The notes: a model not told the origin generated them from the sequence alone. 64,000 nucleotides of DNA from Micromonospora terminaliae (GCF_009671205.1 NZ_CP045309.1:6342001-6406000); one strand, 5' to 3'; shown: positions 1 through 12,388, counted from the stretch's first letter. Translations and numbers: made by a program.

Positions 1-2060
1 CCGGGCGGCCCGCCGTTCGGCGATCCGGGCGGCCCGCCCGCCGGCAGCGGTGCGGCGGCCTCCTCGTCGATCGCCGCACCCGTGAACTGCGACCGGTAGA
101 GCTGGGCGTACGCGCCGTTCGCGGCGATCAGTTCGTCGTGCGTGCCCTGCTCCACGATCCGGCCCTGGTCCATCATGAGGATCAGGTCGGCGTCGCGGAT
201 GGTGGAGAGCCGGTGCGCGATGACGAAGCTGGTCCGCTCGGTGCGCAGCGCCGCCATGGCCCGCTGGAGCAGCACCTCGGTACGGGTGTCGACCGAGCTC
301 GTCGCCTCGTCGAGGATGAGTAGCGACGGTTCGGCGAGAAACGCCCGGGCGATGGTGATGAGCTGCTTCTCGCCGGCGCTGACGTTGCTGCCCTCCTCGT
401 CGATCACGGTGTCGTAGCCGTCGGGGAGGCTGCGCACGAACCGGTCCACGAAGGTGGCCCGGGCCGCCGCCAGGATCTCCTCCTCGCTGGCGGTCGGCCG
501 CCCGTACGCGATGTTGTCCCGGATGGTGCCGCCGAAGAGCCAGGTGTCCTGGAGCACCATGCCGATCTTGCTGCGCAGCTCGTCCCGGCGCATGGAGCGG
601 ATGTCGATCCCGTCCAGGGTGATCCGGCCGGCGTCCAGCTCGTAGAACCGCATGACCAGGTTGACCAGGGTGGTCTTGCCGGCGCCGGTCGGGCCGACGA
701 TGGCCACCGTGTGCCCGGGCTCCGCCACCAGCGAGAGGTCGTCGATCAGCGGCTTGTCCGGGTCGTACCGGAAGGAGACGTGCTCGAACTCGACCCGGCC
801 GGTGACCCGGGGCGGGGCGGGCCGGTCGGGGGCCTGCTCCTCGGCGTCGAGCACCTCGAAGACCCGCTCGGCCGAGGCCACCCCGGACTGGAGCAGGTTG
901 GCCATCGAGGCGATCTGGGTCAGCGGCTGGGTGAACTGCCGGGAGTACTGGATGAAGGCCTGCACGTCGCCGAGGCTCATCGACCCGGAGGCCACCCGCA
1001 GGCCGCCGACCACGGCGATCGCGACGTAGCTGAGGTTCCCCACGAACATCATCGCCGGCATGATGATCCCGGAGATGAACTGGGCGCCGAAGCTGGCCCG
1101 GAACAGCTCGTCGTTCTTGGCCGCGAAGGCCGCCTGCGCCTCGCGCTGCCGGCCGAAGACCTTGACCAGCTCGTGGCCGGTGTACGTCTCCTCGATGATG
1201 CCGTTCAGCTCACCGGTGTGCCGCCACTGCGCGATGAACCGGCGCTGCGACCGCTTGGCGATCTGCTGCGTGACGAGCACCGACAGCGGCACGGCCACCA
1301 GGGCGACCAGGGCCAGCAGCGGTGAGATCCAGACCATCATGGCCAGTACGCCGACCACCGTGAGCAGGGCGGTGAGCAGTTGGCTGAGCGTCTGCGACAG
1401 GGTCTGCGAGATGTTGTCGATGTCGTTGGTGACCCGGCTCAGCAGCTCGCCCCGGGGCTGCTTGTCGAAGTAGGGCAGCGGCAGCCGGTTGAGCTTCTCC
1501 TCCACGTCGGCGCGCAGCCGCAGCACGGTGCGCTGCACCACCCCGTTGAGCAGCCAGCCCTGCCACCACGAGAGCAGGCTGGCACCCAGGTAGAGAGCGA
1601 GCGCCAGGGTGAGCGTGCGGCCCAGCGCCGTGAAGTCGATGCCCGTCCCGGGCACCACGTCCATCCGGGCCAGCATGTCGGCGAAGTTCTCGTTGCCGGC
1701 GGCCCGGGCCGCGGCCACCGCCTGCTCCTGGGTGGTGCCGGCGGGGATCTGCCGGCCCACCACACCGGCGAAGATGAGGTCGGTGGCGTGCCCGAGGATC
1801 TTCGGCCCGATCACGCTCGCCCCGACGCTGGCCACCGCCAGCGTGATGATCGCGGTCAGCGAGAACCGGTGCGGCCGCAGGCGGCCCAGCAGCCGGCGGG
1901 CCGACGGCCCGAAGTTCATCGACTTCTCCGCCGGCATGGCGGCGCCCATCCACGGCGGCCCGCCGCCACCGCGCCGCGCGGCCGCCGCCGGCAGCCGCTG
2001 TGGCGTGCCGCCCTCGGCGCCGGCCTTCGGTGCCGGCTTCTGCCCCGGTACGGCGGTCAT
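1..2060 (-). CDS. ABC exporter, fused permease/ATPase subunit B (3' end outside window)
   Basis: This is a half-transporter of the multidrug/lipid exporter type: an N-terminal six-helix membrane domain followed by an ATPase. Reading leftward from ATG at 2060, about 60 residues of Pro/Gly/Ala-rich leader precede the membrane domain. The ATPase has Walker [10 protein letters not shown] (complement of about 670-700), the variant signature NVSAGEKQL (about 365-385) and a canonical Walker [13 protein letters not shown] (about 300-330). The catalytic Glu is intact while the signature is VSAGE rather than LSGGQ. The frame is still open at base 1 in a Gly/Pro-rich tail. The start overlaps the upstream ABC gene stop as ATGA, so the two are translationally coupled and probably form a heterodimer. 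Substrate is unknown. Confidence 0.93.
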   Translation of the reverse strand, partial: MTAVPGQKPAPKAGAEGGTPQRLPAAAARRGGGGPPWMGAAMPAEKSMNFGPSARRLLGRLRPHRFSLTAIITLAVASVGASVIGPKILGHATDLIFAGVVGRQIPAGTTQEQAVAAARAAGNENFADMLARMDVVPGTGIDFTALGRTLTLALALYLGASLLSWWQGWLLNGVVQRTVLRLRADVEEKLNRLPLPYFDKQPRGELLSRVTNDIDNISQTLSQTLSQLLTALLTVVGVLAMMVWISPLLALVALVAVPLSVLVTQQIAKRSQRRFIAQWRHTGELNGIIEETYTGHELVKVFGRQREAQAAFAAKNDELFRASFGAQFISGIIMPAMMFVGNLSYVAIAVVGGLRVASGSMSLGDVQAFIQYSRQFTQPLTQIASMANLLQSGVASAERVFEVLDAEEQAPDRPAPPRVTGRVEFEHVSFRYDPDKPLIDDLSLVAEPGHTVAIVGPTGAGKTTLVNLVMRFYELDAGRITLDGIDIRSMRRDELRSKIGMVLQDTWLFGGTIRDNIAYGRPTASEEEILAAARATFVDRFVRSLPDGYDTVIDEEGSNVSAGEKQLITIARAFLAEPSLLILDEATSSVDTRTEVLLQRAMAALRTERTSFVIAHRLSTIRDADLILMMDQGRIVEQGTHDELIAANGAYAQLYRSQFTGAAIDEEAAAPLPAGGPPGSPNGGPP

Positions 2061-3790
2061 GCGGTCACCTCCGCCGTCTGCTGGGACGCCACGATCTCGG
2101 CGTACGTCGGGCAGGTCACCAGCAGTTCCTCGTGTCGTCCCATCCCGACGACGCCCCCGTCCTCGAGCACGATGATCTGGTCGGCGTCGACGATCGTGGA
2201 GACCCGCTGGGCCACGATCACCACCACCGCGTCCGCGGTGACCGGTTTCAGCGCGGCCCGCAGCCGGGCGTCCGTGCCGAGGTCGAGCGCGGAGAAGGAG
2301 TCGTCGAAGAGGTAGATCTCCGGTTTGCGTACCAGCGCGCGGGCGATGGCGAGCCGTTGCCGCTGGCCGCCGGACACGTTCGTGCCGCCCTGCGCGATCG
2401 GCGCGTCCAGCCCGCCCGGCATCTCCGCGACGAAGTCCCGGGCCTGGGCGATCTCCAGGGCGGCCCACAGTTCGGCGTCGGTCGCCTCCGGGTTGCCGTA
2501 GCGGAGGTTGCTGGCCACGGTGCCGCTGAACAGGTACGGCCGCTGCGGCACCAGCCCGATCCGGCGCCACACCTCGTCGGGTTCCAGCAGCCGGACGTCC
2601 ACCCCGTCGACCAGCACGGCGCCGGCGGTCGGGTCGACCAGCCGGGGGATCAGGGTGAGCAGCGTCGTCTTGCCGGCGCCGGTGGCGCCGATGATGGCCG
2701 TGGTCCGCCCGGGACTGGCCCGGAACGAGATGTCGTGCAGCACGGGCGCGCTCGCCCCGGGGTACTGGAAGGAGACCCGGCGCAACTCCAGTTCCGCGCG
2801 GCGGGTCATCGCGATCATCGGCTCGGCCGGGGGCACCACCGACGACCGGGTGTCGAGCACCTCGACGATCCGCTCGGAGCACACCGCTGCGCGGGGCACC
2901 ATCATGAGCATGAAGGTGGCCATCATGACCGCCATGAGGATCTGCATCAGGTACTGCAGGAAGGCGGTGAGCGCGCCGACCTGGATCTGACGGGAGTCCA
3001 CCCGTTCGGCGCCGAACCAGAGCACCGCGACGCTGGAGACGTTGAGCACCAGCATCACCACCGGGAAGATCAGCGCCTGGAGCCGGCCGATCCGCAGGGC
3101 GGTCGCCGTCAGGTCGGTGTTCGCCACCCGGAAGCGCTCCGTCTCGTACGGCTCGCGGACGAAGGCCCGGACCACCCGGATGCCGGTGATCTGCTCGCGC
3201 AGCACCCGGTTGACCGTGTCGATCCGGGTCTGCATGAGCCGGAAGCCCGGAACCATCCGCCGGGTGATGAGGCCCAGCGCGACCGCCAGCACGGGGACGC
3301 AGACCAGCATCAGCCAGGAGAGCCCCACGTCCTCCTGGAGCGCCATCACCACGCCGCCGACGCTCATGATCGGCGCGGCGACCAGCATGGTGCAGCTCAT
3401 CAGCACGAGCATCTGCACCTGCTGCACGTCGTTGGTGTTCCGGGTGATCAGCGAGGGCGCCCCGAACCGGGCAACCTCGCGGGCGGAGAAGGTGTTGACG
3501 TGCGCGAAGATGCCGGCCCGGACGTCCCGGCCGAAGCCCATGGCGGTCTTCGCGCCGAGGTAGACCGCGATGATCGAGCAGGCGATCTGGAGCAGGCTGA
3601 CGAGCAGCATCACGCCGCCCGTACGCATGATCTGGTCGGTGTCGCCGAGGGCCACGCCCCGGTCGATGATGTCGGCGTTGAGGCTCGGCAGATAGAGCGA
3701 CGCCATCGTGCCGACGAACTGGAAGGCCACCACCGCGGCCAGCAACCGCCGGTACGGGCGCAGGTGGGTACGGAGCAGGCGGATCAGCAC
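2057..3790 (-). CDS. ABC exporter, fused permease/ATPase subunit A
   Basis: 577 aa. It has six membrane helices, then an ATPase with Walker [10 protein letters not shown], a good signature VSGGQRQRL and Walker [13 protein letters not shown]. The Walker B carries Asp where the catalytic Glu is expected, whereas the partner gene downstream keeps Glu but has a poor signature. That complementary degeneration is the known pattern of heterodimeric exporters such as TM287/288, with one hydrolytic and one degenerate ATP site. The GTG start at 3790 begins [15 protein letters not shown] and overlaps the end of the marR gene by 7 bp; the open frame continues upstream, but only as a shadow of marR. The three genes read as one MarR-controlled export operon. 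Confidence 0.94.
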   Translation of the reverse strand: MLIRLLRTHLRPYRRLLAAVVAFQFVGTMASLYLPSLNADIIDRGVALGDTDQIMRTGGVMLLVSLLQIACSIIAVYLGAKTAMGFGRDVRAGIFAHVNTFSAREVARFGAPSLITRNTNDVQQVQMLVLMSCTMLVAAPIMSVGGVVMALQEDVGLSWLMLVCVPVLAVALGLITRRMVPGFRLMQTRIDTVNRVLREQITGIRVVRAFVREPYETERFRVANTDLTATALRIGRLQALIFPVVMLVLNVSSVAVLWFGAERVDSRQIQVGALTAFLQYLMQILMAVMMATFMLMMVPRAAVCSERIVEVLDTRSSVVPPAEPMIAMTRRAELELRRVSFQYPGASAPVLHDISFRASPGRTTAIIGATGAGKTTLLTLIPRLVDPTAGAVLVDGVDVRLLEPDEVWRRIGLVPQRPYLFSGTVASNLRYGNPEATDAELWAALEIAQARDFVAEMPGGLDAPIAQGGTNVSGGQRQRLAIARALVRKPEIYLFDDSFSALDLGTDARLRAALKPVTADAVVVIVAQRVSTIVDADQIIVLEDGGVVGMGRHEELLVTCPTYAEIVASQQTAEVTA

Positions 3791-4305
3791 GGACGGCTCC
3801 CCGATGGGTCTTCGGTGTCGGACTCGCTGTCCCGGTTCAACCGGCGAAGGTCCCCATCGGACATGCTCGTGATGATTTCCGTGAGGAACTCCCGGATGAC
3901 GGCCTGCTTCGCCGGGTCCGCGTCGACCGAGGTCAGGGGCCGGTTGCTGTGGATCAGGTCGATGATCGCGACGGCGTGTTCCCGGCCCTTGTCGGTCAGG
4001 CTGAGCTGGACGGTGCGCCGGTCGTCGGGGTCGCGGCGCCGGGCCACGAAACCGTCGCGTTCCAGGGTGTCGACGATGCCGGTGAGGGTGGCCGGCCGGA
4101 CGAAGCACCGCTCGGCCATCTCCCGGTGGGTGCTGTCGCCGGCCCGTAGGAGGACGAGCAGCACCCGCATGCCGGCGGAGGTGAGCCCGTGGTGCTCGGC
4201 GAGGTAGCGGCCCCAGCGCTGCTCGACGAGGTGCCCGGCGATCGAGACGAGCCGGCCGAGTGGCGCGTGCTGGAGCGCGTCGGGGAAGCGGACGAGCGGT
4301 CCCAT
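3784..4305 (-). CDS. MarR family transcriptional regulator
   Basis: 173 aa winged-helix regulator. The central part ([18 protein letters not shown], then [21 protein letters not shown] and a basic wing [20 protein letters not shown]) is the MarR DNA-binding core. The DDRR wing and LTDKG strand are hallmark positions. It is the first gene of a coupled operon with the two ABC exporter halves and probably represses that operon in response to an exported toxic compound. ATG at 4305 is chosen; GTG at 4311 two codons upstream is equally possible. The divergent tetR gene lies 111 bp away. Confidence 0.92.
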   Translation of the reverse strand: MGPLVRFPDALQHAPLGRLVSIAGHLVEQRWGRYLAEHHGLTSAGMRVLLVLLRAGDSTHREMAERCFVRPATLTGIVDTLERDGFVARRRDPDDRRTVQLSLTDKGREHAVAIIDLIHSNRPLTSVDADPAKQAVIREFLTEIITSMSDGDLRRLNRDSESDTEDPSGSRPC

Positions 4306-4387
4306 GTTCACGGGCGTTAGATTAGCCCCCGAACGGTAAGGCCCCAAACTATTTACGCCGTCAGCCGAACGCCGGCCCGGCGGCTAT

Positions 4388-4402
4388 CTTGTCAATGGCA
4401 AG
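4388..4402. promoter_or_regulatory. Candidate operator between marR and tetR
   Basis: CTTGTCAATGGCAAG is a near-perfect palindrome (arms CTTGtCA and TGgCAAG), 14 bp before the tetR ATG. Its size and symmetry suit a TetR-type dimer. TTGTCA within it could also act as a -35 element. The regulator that binds is inferred from position only. Confidence 0.5.
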
Positions 4403-4416
4403 TTAGAGTGGTGCGC

Positions 4417-4965
4417 ATGACCCAGTCCCGCGCCTACCACCACGGCGATCTGCGCCGCGCCCTGCTCGACGCGGCGGTGGAGGTGATGGCCGAGTCCGGA
4501 CCGGCCGCGCTGAGCCTCCGCGACCTGGCCCGCCGGGCCGGCGTCTCGCACGCCGCCCCTGCCCACCACTTCGGTGACAAGGCCGGGCTGCTCACCGCGC
4601 TGGCCGCACAGGGATTCGCGCTGCTGGCCGAGGCGCTGCGCGACGCCGGCGACGACCTGATCGACACCGGGGTCGCGTACGTGGGGTTCGCGGTCCGGCA
4701 CCGGGCGCACTTCGAGGTGATGTTCCGCCCGGACCTCTACCGGGCCGACGACCCGGAGGTGGCGGCCGCCCGCACCCGGGCCGGCGAGCTGCTGCGCACC
4801 GGCGTGGCCCGGCGCACCGGGCGGGGGCCGGACGTCGACGCGCTCGCGGCCTGGTCGATCGTGCACGGCTTCGCCACGCTCTGGAACTCCGGCGCCCTGC
4901 CGCCCCGGGTCGGCGCCGACCCCGAGGCCGCCGCCCGCACCGTGATCAGCCGGCTCTTCCCCTGA
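4417..4965 (+). CDS. TetR/AcrR family regulator with WHG-type C-terminal domain
   Basis: 182 aa. Residues about 8-55 form the TetR helix-turn-helix (ALSLRDLARRAGVSHAAPAHHFGDKAGLLTAL). The C-terminal half, with FAVRHRAHFEVMFRPDLYR and AWSIVHGFATLWNSG, resembles the WHG ligand-binding domain (PF13305 family). ATG at 4417 is used; two in-frame GTG codons at 4408 and 4411 are alternatives. It is divergent from marR and convergent with guaB1, so it may be autoregulated through the palindrome just upstream. Its target is not evident. Confidence 0.9.
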   Translation: MTQSRAYHHGDLRRALLDAAVEVMAESGPAALSLRDLARRAGVSHAAPAHHFGDKAGLLTALAAQGFALLAEALRDAGDDLIDTGVAYVGFAVRHRAHFEVMFRPDLYRADDPEVAAARTRAGELLRTGVARRTGRGPDVDALAAWSIVHGFATLWNSGALPPRVGADPEAAARTVISRLFP

Positions 4966-5008
4966 CGGCCGGACCCCCGTCCGCTGCGGCGAGGGCCCGG
5001 CCACCGGG

Positions 5009-6490
<1,482 letters not shown>

Positions 6491-6598
6491 TCACGGAAAA
6501 CACCCCGGCTCGGCCCCTGGCGGTGCCGGCCGCCCTCGCGGCGGCCGTGCACGCCACGGCCGCCGAGACCCTCCACTGATCGGGTGGCGGGCAGCCCC

Positions 6599-8350
6599 TC
6601 AGGAGATGGTGCAGATGGCGGCGCCGGCGGTGATCACCGCGCCGACCTCGGCGGCCAGCCCGCTGACCGTGCCCGCCTTGTGGGCGTGCAGCGGCTGCTC
6701 CATCTTCATGGCCTCCAGGACCACGACGAGGTCGCCCTCGGCCACGGTGTCCCCGTCGGCCACGGCGATCTTGACGATGGTGCCCTGCATCGGCGAGGTG
6801 AGCGCGTCGCCGCTGGCCGCCGCGCCGGCCTTGGCGCCGCCGCCCCGGCGGGCCGGCTTCTTCGCGGCGGGCGCGGCTGCCGCCGTACCCCCGCCGAGGC
6901 CGGCCGGGAGGCTGACCTCCAGCCGCTTGCCACCCACCTCGACCACGACGGTCTCGCGCTCGGCCGGGCCCTCGACGGCGCCGGCCGGGGCGGTGAAGGC
7001 CGGGACCGTGTTGTTCCAGCCGGTCTCGATCCACCGGGTGTGCACGGTGAACGGCTCGGCGGTGAACGCCTCGTCGCGCACCACCAGGCGGTGGAAGGGC
7101 AGCGCCGTGGCCATGCCCTCGACGACCATCTCGTCGAGCGCACGGCGGGCGCGCTCCAGCGCCTCGGTACGGGTCTCGCCGCTGATGATCACCTTGGCCA
7201 GCAGCGAGTCGAAGTTGCCACCGATCACGTCGCCGGCCGAGACGCCGGTGTCCACCCGCACGCCGGGACCGCTGGGCAGCCGCAGCGCCGTGATGGTGCC
7301 CGGGGCGGGCAGGAAGTTGCGGCCCGGGTCCTCGCCGTTGATCCGGAACTCGATCGAGTGGCCGCGCGGGGCCGGGTCCTCGGTGAACCGCAGCTTCTCG
7401 CCGTCGGCGATGCGGAACTGCTCCCGGACCAGGTCGATGCCGGAGGTCTCCTCGGTCACCGGGTGCTCCACCTGGAGCCGGGTGTTGACCTCCAGGAAGG
7501 AGATCGTGCCGTCGGCGCCGACGAGGTATTCCACCGTGCCGGCGCCGTGGTAGCCGGCCTCCCGGCAGATCGCCTTGGCGCTGTCGTGGATCTGGCGGCG
7601 CTGGGCCTCGGTGAGGAACGGCGCGGGCGCCTCCTCGACCAGCTTCTGGTGCCGGCGCTGGAGCGAGCAGTCGCGGGTGCCCACCACGATGACGTTGCCG
7701 TGCTGGTCGGCCAGGACCTGCGCCTCGACGTGGCGGGGCTGGTCGAGGTAGCGCTCGACGAAGCACTCGCCCCGGCCGAACGCGGCGACCGCCTCGCGGG
7801 TGGCCGACTCGAACAGGTGCGGGATCTCCTCCATGGTGCGGGCCACCTTGAGGCCGCGCCCGCCGCCACCGAAGGCCGCCTTGATCGCGACCGGCAGGCC
7901 GTGGTCGACGGCGAAGGCCATCACCTCGTCGGCGTTGCCGACCGGGTCGGGCGTGCCGGGGACCAGGGGCGCGCCGGCCCGCTGGGCGATGTGCCGGGCG
8001 GTCACCTTGTCGCCGAGGTCGCGGATCGCCTGCGGGGTCGGACCGATCCAGGTCAGCCCGGCGTCGAGGACGGCCTGGGCGAAGTCGGCGTTCTCGGAGA
8101 GGAAGCCGTAGCCGGGGTGCACGGCGTCGGCGCCGGCCCTCGCGGCCACGTCGATCAGCTTGTCGATCCGCAGGTAGCTGTCGGCCGCGGTGTCGCCGCC
8201 CAGGGCGTACGCCTCGTCGGCCAGGGTGGCGTGCAGGGCGTCCCGATCGGAGTCCGCGTAGACGGCGACGCTCGCCAGGCCGGCGTCGCGGCAGGCGCGG
8301 ATGACGCGGACGGCGATCTCGCCGCGGTTGGCGATGAGTACCTTGCGCAC
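6599..8350 (-). CDS. accA: Acyl-CoA carboxylase alpha subunit: biotin carboxylase plus biotin carrier
   Basis: 583 aa. It starts [20 protein letters not shown] (GTG), the biotin carboxylase N-domain, followed by the ATP-grasp with [13 protein letters not shown] and the C-domain ([17 protein letters not shown]). An Ala/Lys/Gly linker leads to a C-terminal biotinyl domain with EAMKMEQ, whose Lys carries biotin. It carboxylates biotin for the transferase subunit PccB and the epsilon subunit AccE, both on the same strand further right (24461-26044 and 16791-17003), giving acetyl/propionyl-CoA carboxylase. It is the last member of a dispersed accD-accE-maf-accA set. Confidence 0.95.
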   Translation of the reverse strand: MRKVLIANRGEIAVRVIRACRDAGLASVAVYADSDRDALHATLADEAYALGGDTAADSYLRIDKLIDVAARAGADAVHPGYGFLSENADFAQAVLDAGLTWIGPTPQAIRDLGDKVTARHIAQRAGAPLVPGTPDPVGNADEVMAFAVDHGLPVAIKAAFGGGGRGLKVARTMEEIPHLFESATREAVAAFGRGECFVERYLDQPRHVEAQVLADQHGNVIVVGTRDCSLQRRHQKLVEEAPAPFLTEAQRRQIHDSAKAICREAGYHGAGTVEYLVGADGTISFLEVNTRLQVEHPVTEETSGIDLVREQFRIADGEKLRFTEDPAPRGHSIEFRINGEDPGRNFLPAPGTITALRLPSGPGVRVDTGVSAGDVIGGNFDSLLAKVIISGETRTEALERARRALDEMVVEGMATALPFHRLVVRDEAFTAEPFTVHTRWIETGWNNTVPAFTAPAGAVEGPAERETVVVEVGGKRLEVSLPAGLGGGTAAAAPAAKKPARRGGGAKAGAAASGDALTSPMQGTIVKIAVADGDTVAEGDLVVVLEAMKMEQPLHAHKAGTVSGLAAEVGAVITAGAAICTIS

Positions 8351-8441
8351 CTTGGTGGCTCCTCCCGAGGTCGTTGCCGGGAGTGTATCGGCCGGGGATT
8401 CGGCCCTAACGATCGCTCAGTGTGGGATGCCGCACTGTAGT

Positions 8442-8449
8442 CAAATTTG
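8442..8449. promoter_or_regulatory. AT-rich promoter region of the padR gene with CAAATTTG palindrome
   Basis: CAAATTTG is an 8-bp perfect palindrome in an unusually AT-rich stretch (8437-8457) just before the padR GTG at 8467. TATTAC at 8452-8457 could be the -10 box, which would make the transcript nearly leaderless and the palindrome an autoregulatory site. Confidence 0.35.
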
Positions 8450-8466
8450 CCTATTACGCTTGTCCG

Positions 8467-9081
8467 GTGTCGGCAACACGGATGATGATTCTGGGCCTGG
8501 TGCGGTGGATGCAGCCGGTGCACGGCTACGACGTACGCCGTGAGCTGCTGAGCTGGAGCGCGGACAAGTGGGCCAACGTGCAGCCCGGTTCGATCTACCA
8601 CGCCCTGCGCAAGCTCACCGACGAGGGCCTGCTCCGCACGGTCTCCGTCGAGCAGGTCGGCGCCCGCCCCGCCCGCACCACCTACGAGGTGACGGCGAAG
8701 GGCGACGAGGAGTTCGAGACGTTGCTGCGGGCGCAGTGGTGGCAGCTCAACGAACCGGCGGACCCGTTCGTGGCGGCCTTCTCGTTCCTGCCGGCGATGC
8801 CGCGCGACGAGGCGGCCGCCGCACTGCGCAACCGGGCGAACCTCATCCGCGCCGGCGTCGAGTCGATGCGCGCCTCGCTGGACTCGGACTGGGTGCGCAA
8901 CCGCAAGCCCGTGCACGTGGGCTGGATGTTCGAGCTCTGGCTGGCCCGGGCCGAGGCGGAGATGGGCTGGTGCGAGCGGATCGCCGAGCGGATCGAGTCC
9001 GGAGTGTCGTACCTGCCTGCTGGGCTGGAGCGGGCCGAGGGGTGGTCGGGATGGAAGGACGGCGCCCCCGACGCGGAATAA
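8467..9081 (+). CDS. PadR family transcriptional regulator
   Basis: 204 aa. The N-terminal winged helix (MMILGLVRWMQPVHGYDVRRELLSW, then QPGSIYHALRKLTDEGLLR and a TTYEVTAKGDEEF wing) is typical PadR; the C-terminal helical part provides dimerisation. GTG at 8467 is preferred over ATG at 8482. It lies 120 bp upstream of a DrrAB-type ABC exporter on the same strand, a usual arrangement in which PadR represses the pump until a substrate binds. Confidence 0.92.
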   Translation: MSATRMMILGLVRWMQPVHGYDVRRELLSWSADKWANVQPGSIYHALRKLTDEGLLRTVSVEQVGARPARTTYEVTAKGDEEFETLLRAQWWQLNEPADPFVAAFSFLPAMPRDEAAAALRNRANLIRAGVESMRASLDSDWVRNRKPVHVGWMFELWLARAEAEMGWCERIAERIESGVSYLPAGLERAEGWSGWKDGAPDAE

Positions 9082-9087
9082 TCAACG

Positions 9088-9117
9088 TTGACCACAAGAG
9101 TTATATCGCGTTAGTCT
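9088..9117 (+). promoter_or_regulatory. Promoter with candidate PadR operator before the ABC exporter
   Basis: TTGACC (9088-9093) and TAGTCT (9112-9117) form a -35/-10 pair with an 18-bp spacer. The spacer holds TATCGCGTTA (9104-9113), a 10-bp near-palindrome around CGCG, so a repressor bound there would cover the promoter. The PadR gene just upstream is the obvious candidate. Confidence 0.5.
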
Positions 9118-9201
9118 CTGCGCGAGCCGTGGGGAAGCCGTGCCGGTCCTCGCGGACCATCGGCGGCCGGTCGTGTCCGGCCCGGAGGACCAGGAGCAGA
9201 C

Positions 9202-10161
<960 letters not shown>

Positions 10162-10178
10162 ACATCGGGAGAACTGTC

Positions 10179-10934
10179 ATGAAACTCGCCCGCGACACCT
10201 GGCTGATCTTCCAGCGGCAGATCCAGCTGCTGCTGCGCAACCCCGTGTGGGTCTTCGTCGGCGTCTTCCAGCCGGTGATGTACCTGCTCCTGTTCGCCCC
10301 GCTGCTCAAGCCCGCGCTGAACGCGCCGACCCAGGCCGCCGCGTACAAGATCTTCGTGCCCGGCCTGCTGGTGCTGCTGGCCATCTTCGGTGGCCTGTTC
10401 CAGGGCTTCGGCCTGATCGCCGAGCTGCGCGCCGGGGTGATCGAACGGTCCCGGGTCACCCCGGTCAGCCGGCTCGCCCTGCTCCTCGGCCGCTCGCTGC
10501 GGGACGTCGTCTCGCTGATCGTGCAGGCGGTGATCATCACGCTGCTCGCGCTTCTGTTCGACCTGCGCGTCTTCATCGGCGACCTGCTGCTCGCGTACCT
10601 GATGCTGGCCCTCATCGCGCTCATGACCTCGGCCGTCTCCTACGGCGTGGCGCTCAGGGTCAAGAGCGAGGACGCGCTGGCCCCGCTCATGAACACCGTG
10701 GCCCAGCCGGTGCTGCTGCTCTCCGGCATCCTGCTGCCGCTGACCTTCGCCCCCGGCTGGCTCCAGGGCATCGCCGACTGGAACCCGTTCTCCTGGGCGG
10801 TCGACGGCACCCGGGCGCTCTTCGCCGGCGACCTGGGCAACGACAAGGTCTGGCAGGGGCTGACCATCGTCGCGGTGCTCGCCGTCGCCGGGGTGGTCTG
10901 GGCCGCCCGACAGTTCGCCCGCAGCGTCCGCTGA
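10179..10934 (+). CDS. ABC-2 type permease (DrrB-like)
   Basis: 251 aa integral membrane protein with six predicted helices. The N-terminal amphipathic start (LARDTWLIFQRQIQLLLRNPVWVFVGVFQPVMY) and the EXE-like loop (AELRAGVIERSRVTPVSR) are typical of DrrB/ABC-2 permeases. It forms the membrane part of the exporter with the ATPase immediately upstream. A short imperfect hairpin (GAGAG/CTCTC near 10940) follows. Confidence 0.92.
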   Translation: MKLARDTWLIFQRQIQLLLRNPVWVFVGVFQPVMYLLLFAPLLKPALNAPTQAAAYKIFVPGLLVLLAIFGGLFQGFGLIAELRAGVIERSRVTPVSRLALLLGRSLRDVVSLIVQAVIITLLALLFDLRVFIGDLLLAYLMLALIALMTSAVSYGVALRVKSEDALAPLMNTVAQPVLLLSGILLPLTFAPGWLQGIADWNPFSWAVDGTRALFAGDLGNDKVWQGLTIVAVLAVAGVVWAARQFARSVR

Positions 10935-10985
10935 GCAGGACGAGAGCTGCCTCTCATCCGGGGCGGGGTGCCGGCCACGCGCAAG

Positions 10986-10991
10986 TAGCGT
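10986..10991 (+). promoter_or_regulatory. -10 box of a leaderless promoter (MFS gene)
   Basis: TAGCGT lies 7 bp before the GTG start at 10999, with no Shine-Dalgarno between, so the transcript would begin at or beside the start codon. Confidence 0.5.
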
Positions 10992-10998
10992 AAGGCCG

Positions 10999-12273
10999 GT
11001 GCCCCGCCTCACCCGTGACCGGACTACCTGGCTGACCTACTCCCAGCTGGGGTTGTGGGGCTTCTTCCTCTACGGGTTCGGTCCCGTGGTGCCGCTGCTC
11101 CGCGACGAGCAGGGCACCAGCGCCGCCGTCGCCGGCCTGCACAGCACCGGCATCGCGGTCGGCGCGCTGGCCGGCGGCGCGCTCTTCGCCCCGGTCGCCC
11201 GCCGCCTCGGCCGCGGCCCGGCCATCTGGCTCGGCCTCGCCGGCGTGGCCGCCGGGGTCACCGCGCTCGGCCTGCTCCACCCGCTGCCCGCCACCATCGC
11301 CGCCGTCGCGGTGATCGCCACCTTCGGCATGATGGTGATCAGCGGGGTCAACGTGGTGCTCACCGCCCACCACGGGCGTGGCGCGCCCGCCGCACTCAGC
11401 GAGGCCAACGCGGCGTGCGCCGGAATGGGCATCCTCGCGCCGCTGGTCATCGGCGCGACCGTGGACGCCGGTCACGGCTGGCGGCCCGCGATGGCCGCCG
11501 AGGTCGCGCTGATCACCGTGGTCGCCCTGGCCGCCGTGACCTTCCGGGTACACCTCCCGAAGGCTGACCCCGCTGTCGCGGCTGCCGCGCCCTCTGCTTC
11601 GTCTCCGATCTTGGACACCTACCGTTCGCCTCGAACGGAGACTGTCCAAGATCCCGGATCGCGCGTGGTGCCGGCGCGGCTGCCGCGGGCGTACTGGATC
11701 GCCTGGGTGCTCATGTCGGTCACCGGCTCGATCGAGGTCTGCCTGTCGCTCTGGACCGCCGACGTGCTCCGTACCCACGCCGGCCTCAGCGCCGGCGGCG
11801 CGTCGGCGGCGGTCGCGGCGATCGTCTGCGGCATGTTCGCCGGCCGGCTGGCCGGCGGCCGGCTCGCGCTGCGCTGGCGGCCGGTGCCGCTGCTCCTCGC
11901 CGCGCTGACCGTCTCCCTGGCCGGGTTCGCGCTGTTCTGGTCCGCCCCGGTGGGCTGGCTGGCCGTGACCGGCCTGGTCGTGCTCGGGCTGGGCAACGCC
12001 CTGCACTACCCCTTGGCGATCTCCATCGCCCTCGCCGCGGCGGGACCGGCCACGGACAAGGCGGCCGGCTGGGCGTCGTACTCGATGGGGGTCGGTTTCG
12101 GCATCGCGCCCGTCGCGCTCGGCTGGGTGGCCGACGGCGTCGGCCCGCACCTGGCGTTCCTGCTCCTGCCCGGCTTCATCGCGGCCGCCATGCTGCTCAC
12201 CGTGCGCCTGGGCCGGGCCCTGCGCGCGGCCGCGCCCACCGACGACCGCACGCCGGCCGCGGCCGCCGCCTGA
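10999..12273 (+). CDS. MFS transporter
   Basis: 424 aa with 12 predicted membrane helices in two halves. The pseudo-repeat, the Gly/Ala-rich helices and RRLGRGPAIWLG after helix 2 fit a major facilitator of the sugar/drug-efflux kind; substrate unknown. The cytoplasmic loop between helices 6 and 7 contains residues about 203-219 (ILDTYRSPRTETVQDPG), encoded by a 47-bp hairpin-forming DNA element, so a repeat seems to have inserted in frame. The gene ends convergently with the O-methyltransferase; a 41-bp inverted repeat lies between. Confidence 0.9.
   Translation: MPRLTRDRTTWLTYSQLGLWGFFLYGFGPVVPLLRDEQGTSAAVAGLHSTGIAVGALAGGALFAPVARRLGRGPAIWLGLAGVAAGVTALGLLHPLPATIAAVAVIATFGMMVISGVNVVLTAHHGRGAPAALSEANAACAGMGILAPLVIGATVDAGHGWRPAMAAEVALITVVALAAVTFRVHLPKADPAVAAAAPSASSPILDTYRSPRTETVQDPGSRVVPARLPRAYWIAWVLMSVTGSIEVCLSLWTADVLRTHAGLSAGGASAAVAAIVCGMFAGRLAGGRLALRWRPVPLLLAALTVSLAGFALFWSAPVGWLAVTGLVVLGLGNALHYPLAISIALAAAGPATDKAAGWASYSMGVGFGIAPVALGWVADGVGPHLAFLLLPGFIAAAMLLTVRLGRALRAAAPTDDRTPAAAAA
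11607..11653. repeat. REP-like inverted repeat inside the MFS coding sequence
   Basis: Outer arms GATCTTGGACA / TGTCCAAGATC (11 bp, perfect) and inner arms CCGTTCG / CGAACGG (7 bp, perfect) are separated by a 4x4 internal loop, with a 3-nt apex. It is far more A/T-rich than the surrounding gene and encodes the variable central loop of the transporter. Its GATC ends resemble the repeats at 32221 and 34440. Confidence 0.75.
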
Positions 12274-12337
12274 CCTGTCGCCGCCCGGCCGCCCAGCCGC
12301 TCGGCCCGCTCGGCCGGCTTGATCGACTCCGGCTCGG

Positions 12338-12378
12338 CGAGGTGGCGGGGTCCGGCGGGTGCGGACACCGCCACCTCG
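12338..12378. repeat. Inverted repeat / bidirectional terminator between MFS and methyltransferase
   Basis: 17-bp arms with one mismatch (CGAGGTGGCGGGGTCCG against CGGACACCGCCACCTCG) and a 7-nt loop. It lies between two convergent genes and could end transcription from both sides. The GAGGTGG...CCACCTC outer arms recur at 21823-21860 and, slightly changed, at 32307-32349, so it may belong to a dispersed repeat family. Confidence 0.65.
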
Positions 12379-12388
12379 GCGTACTGGT

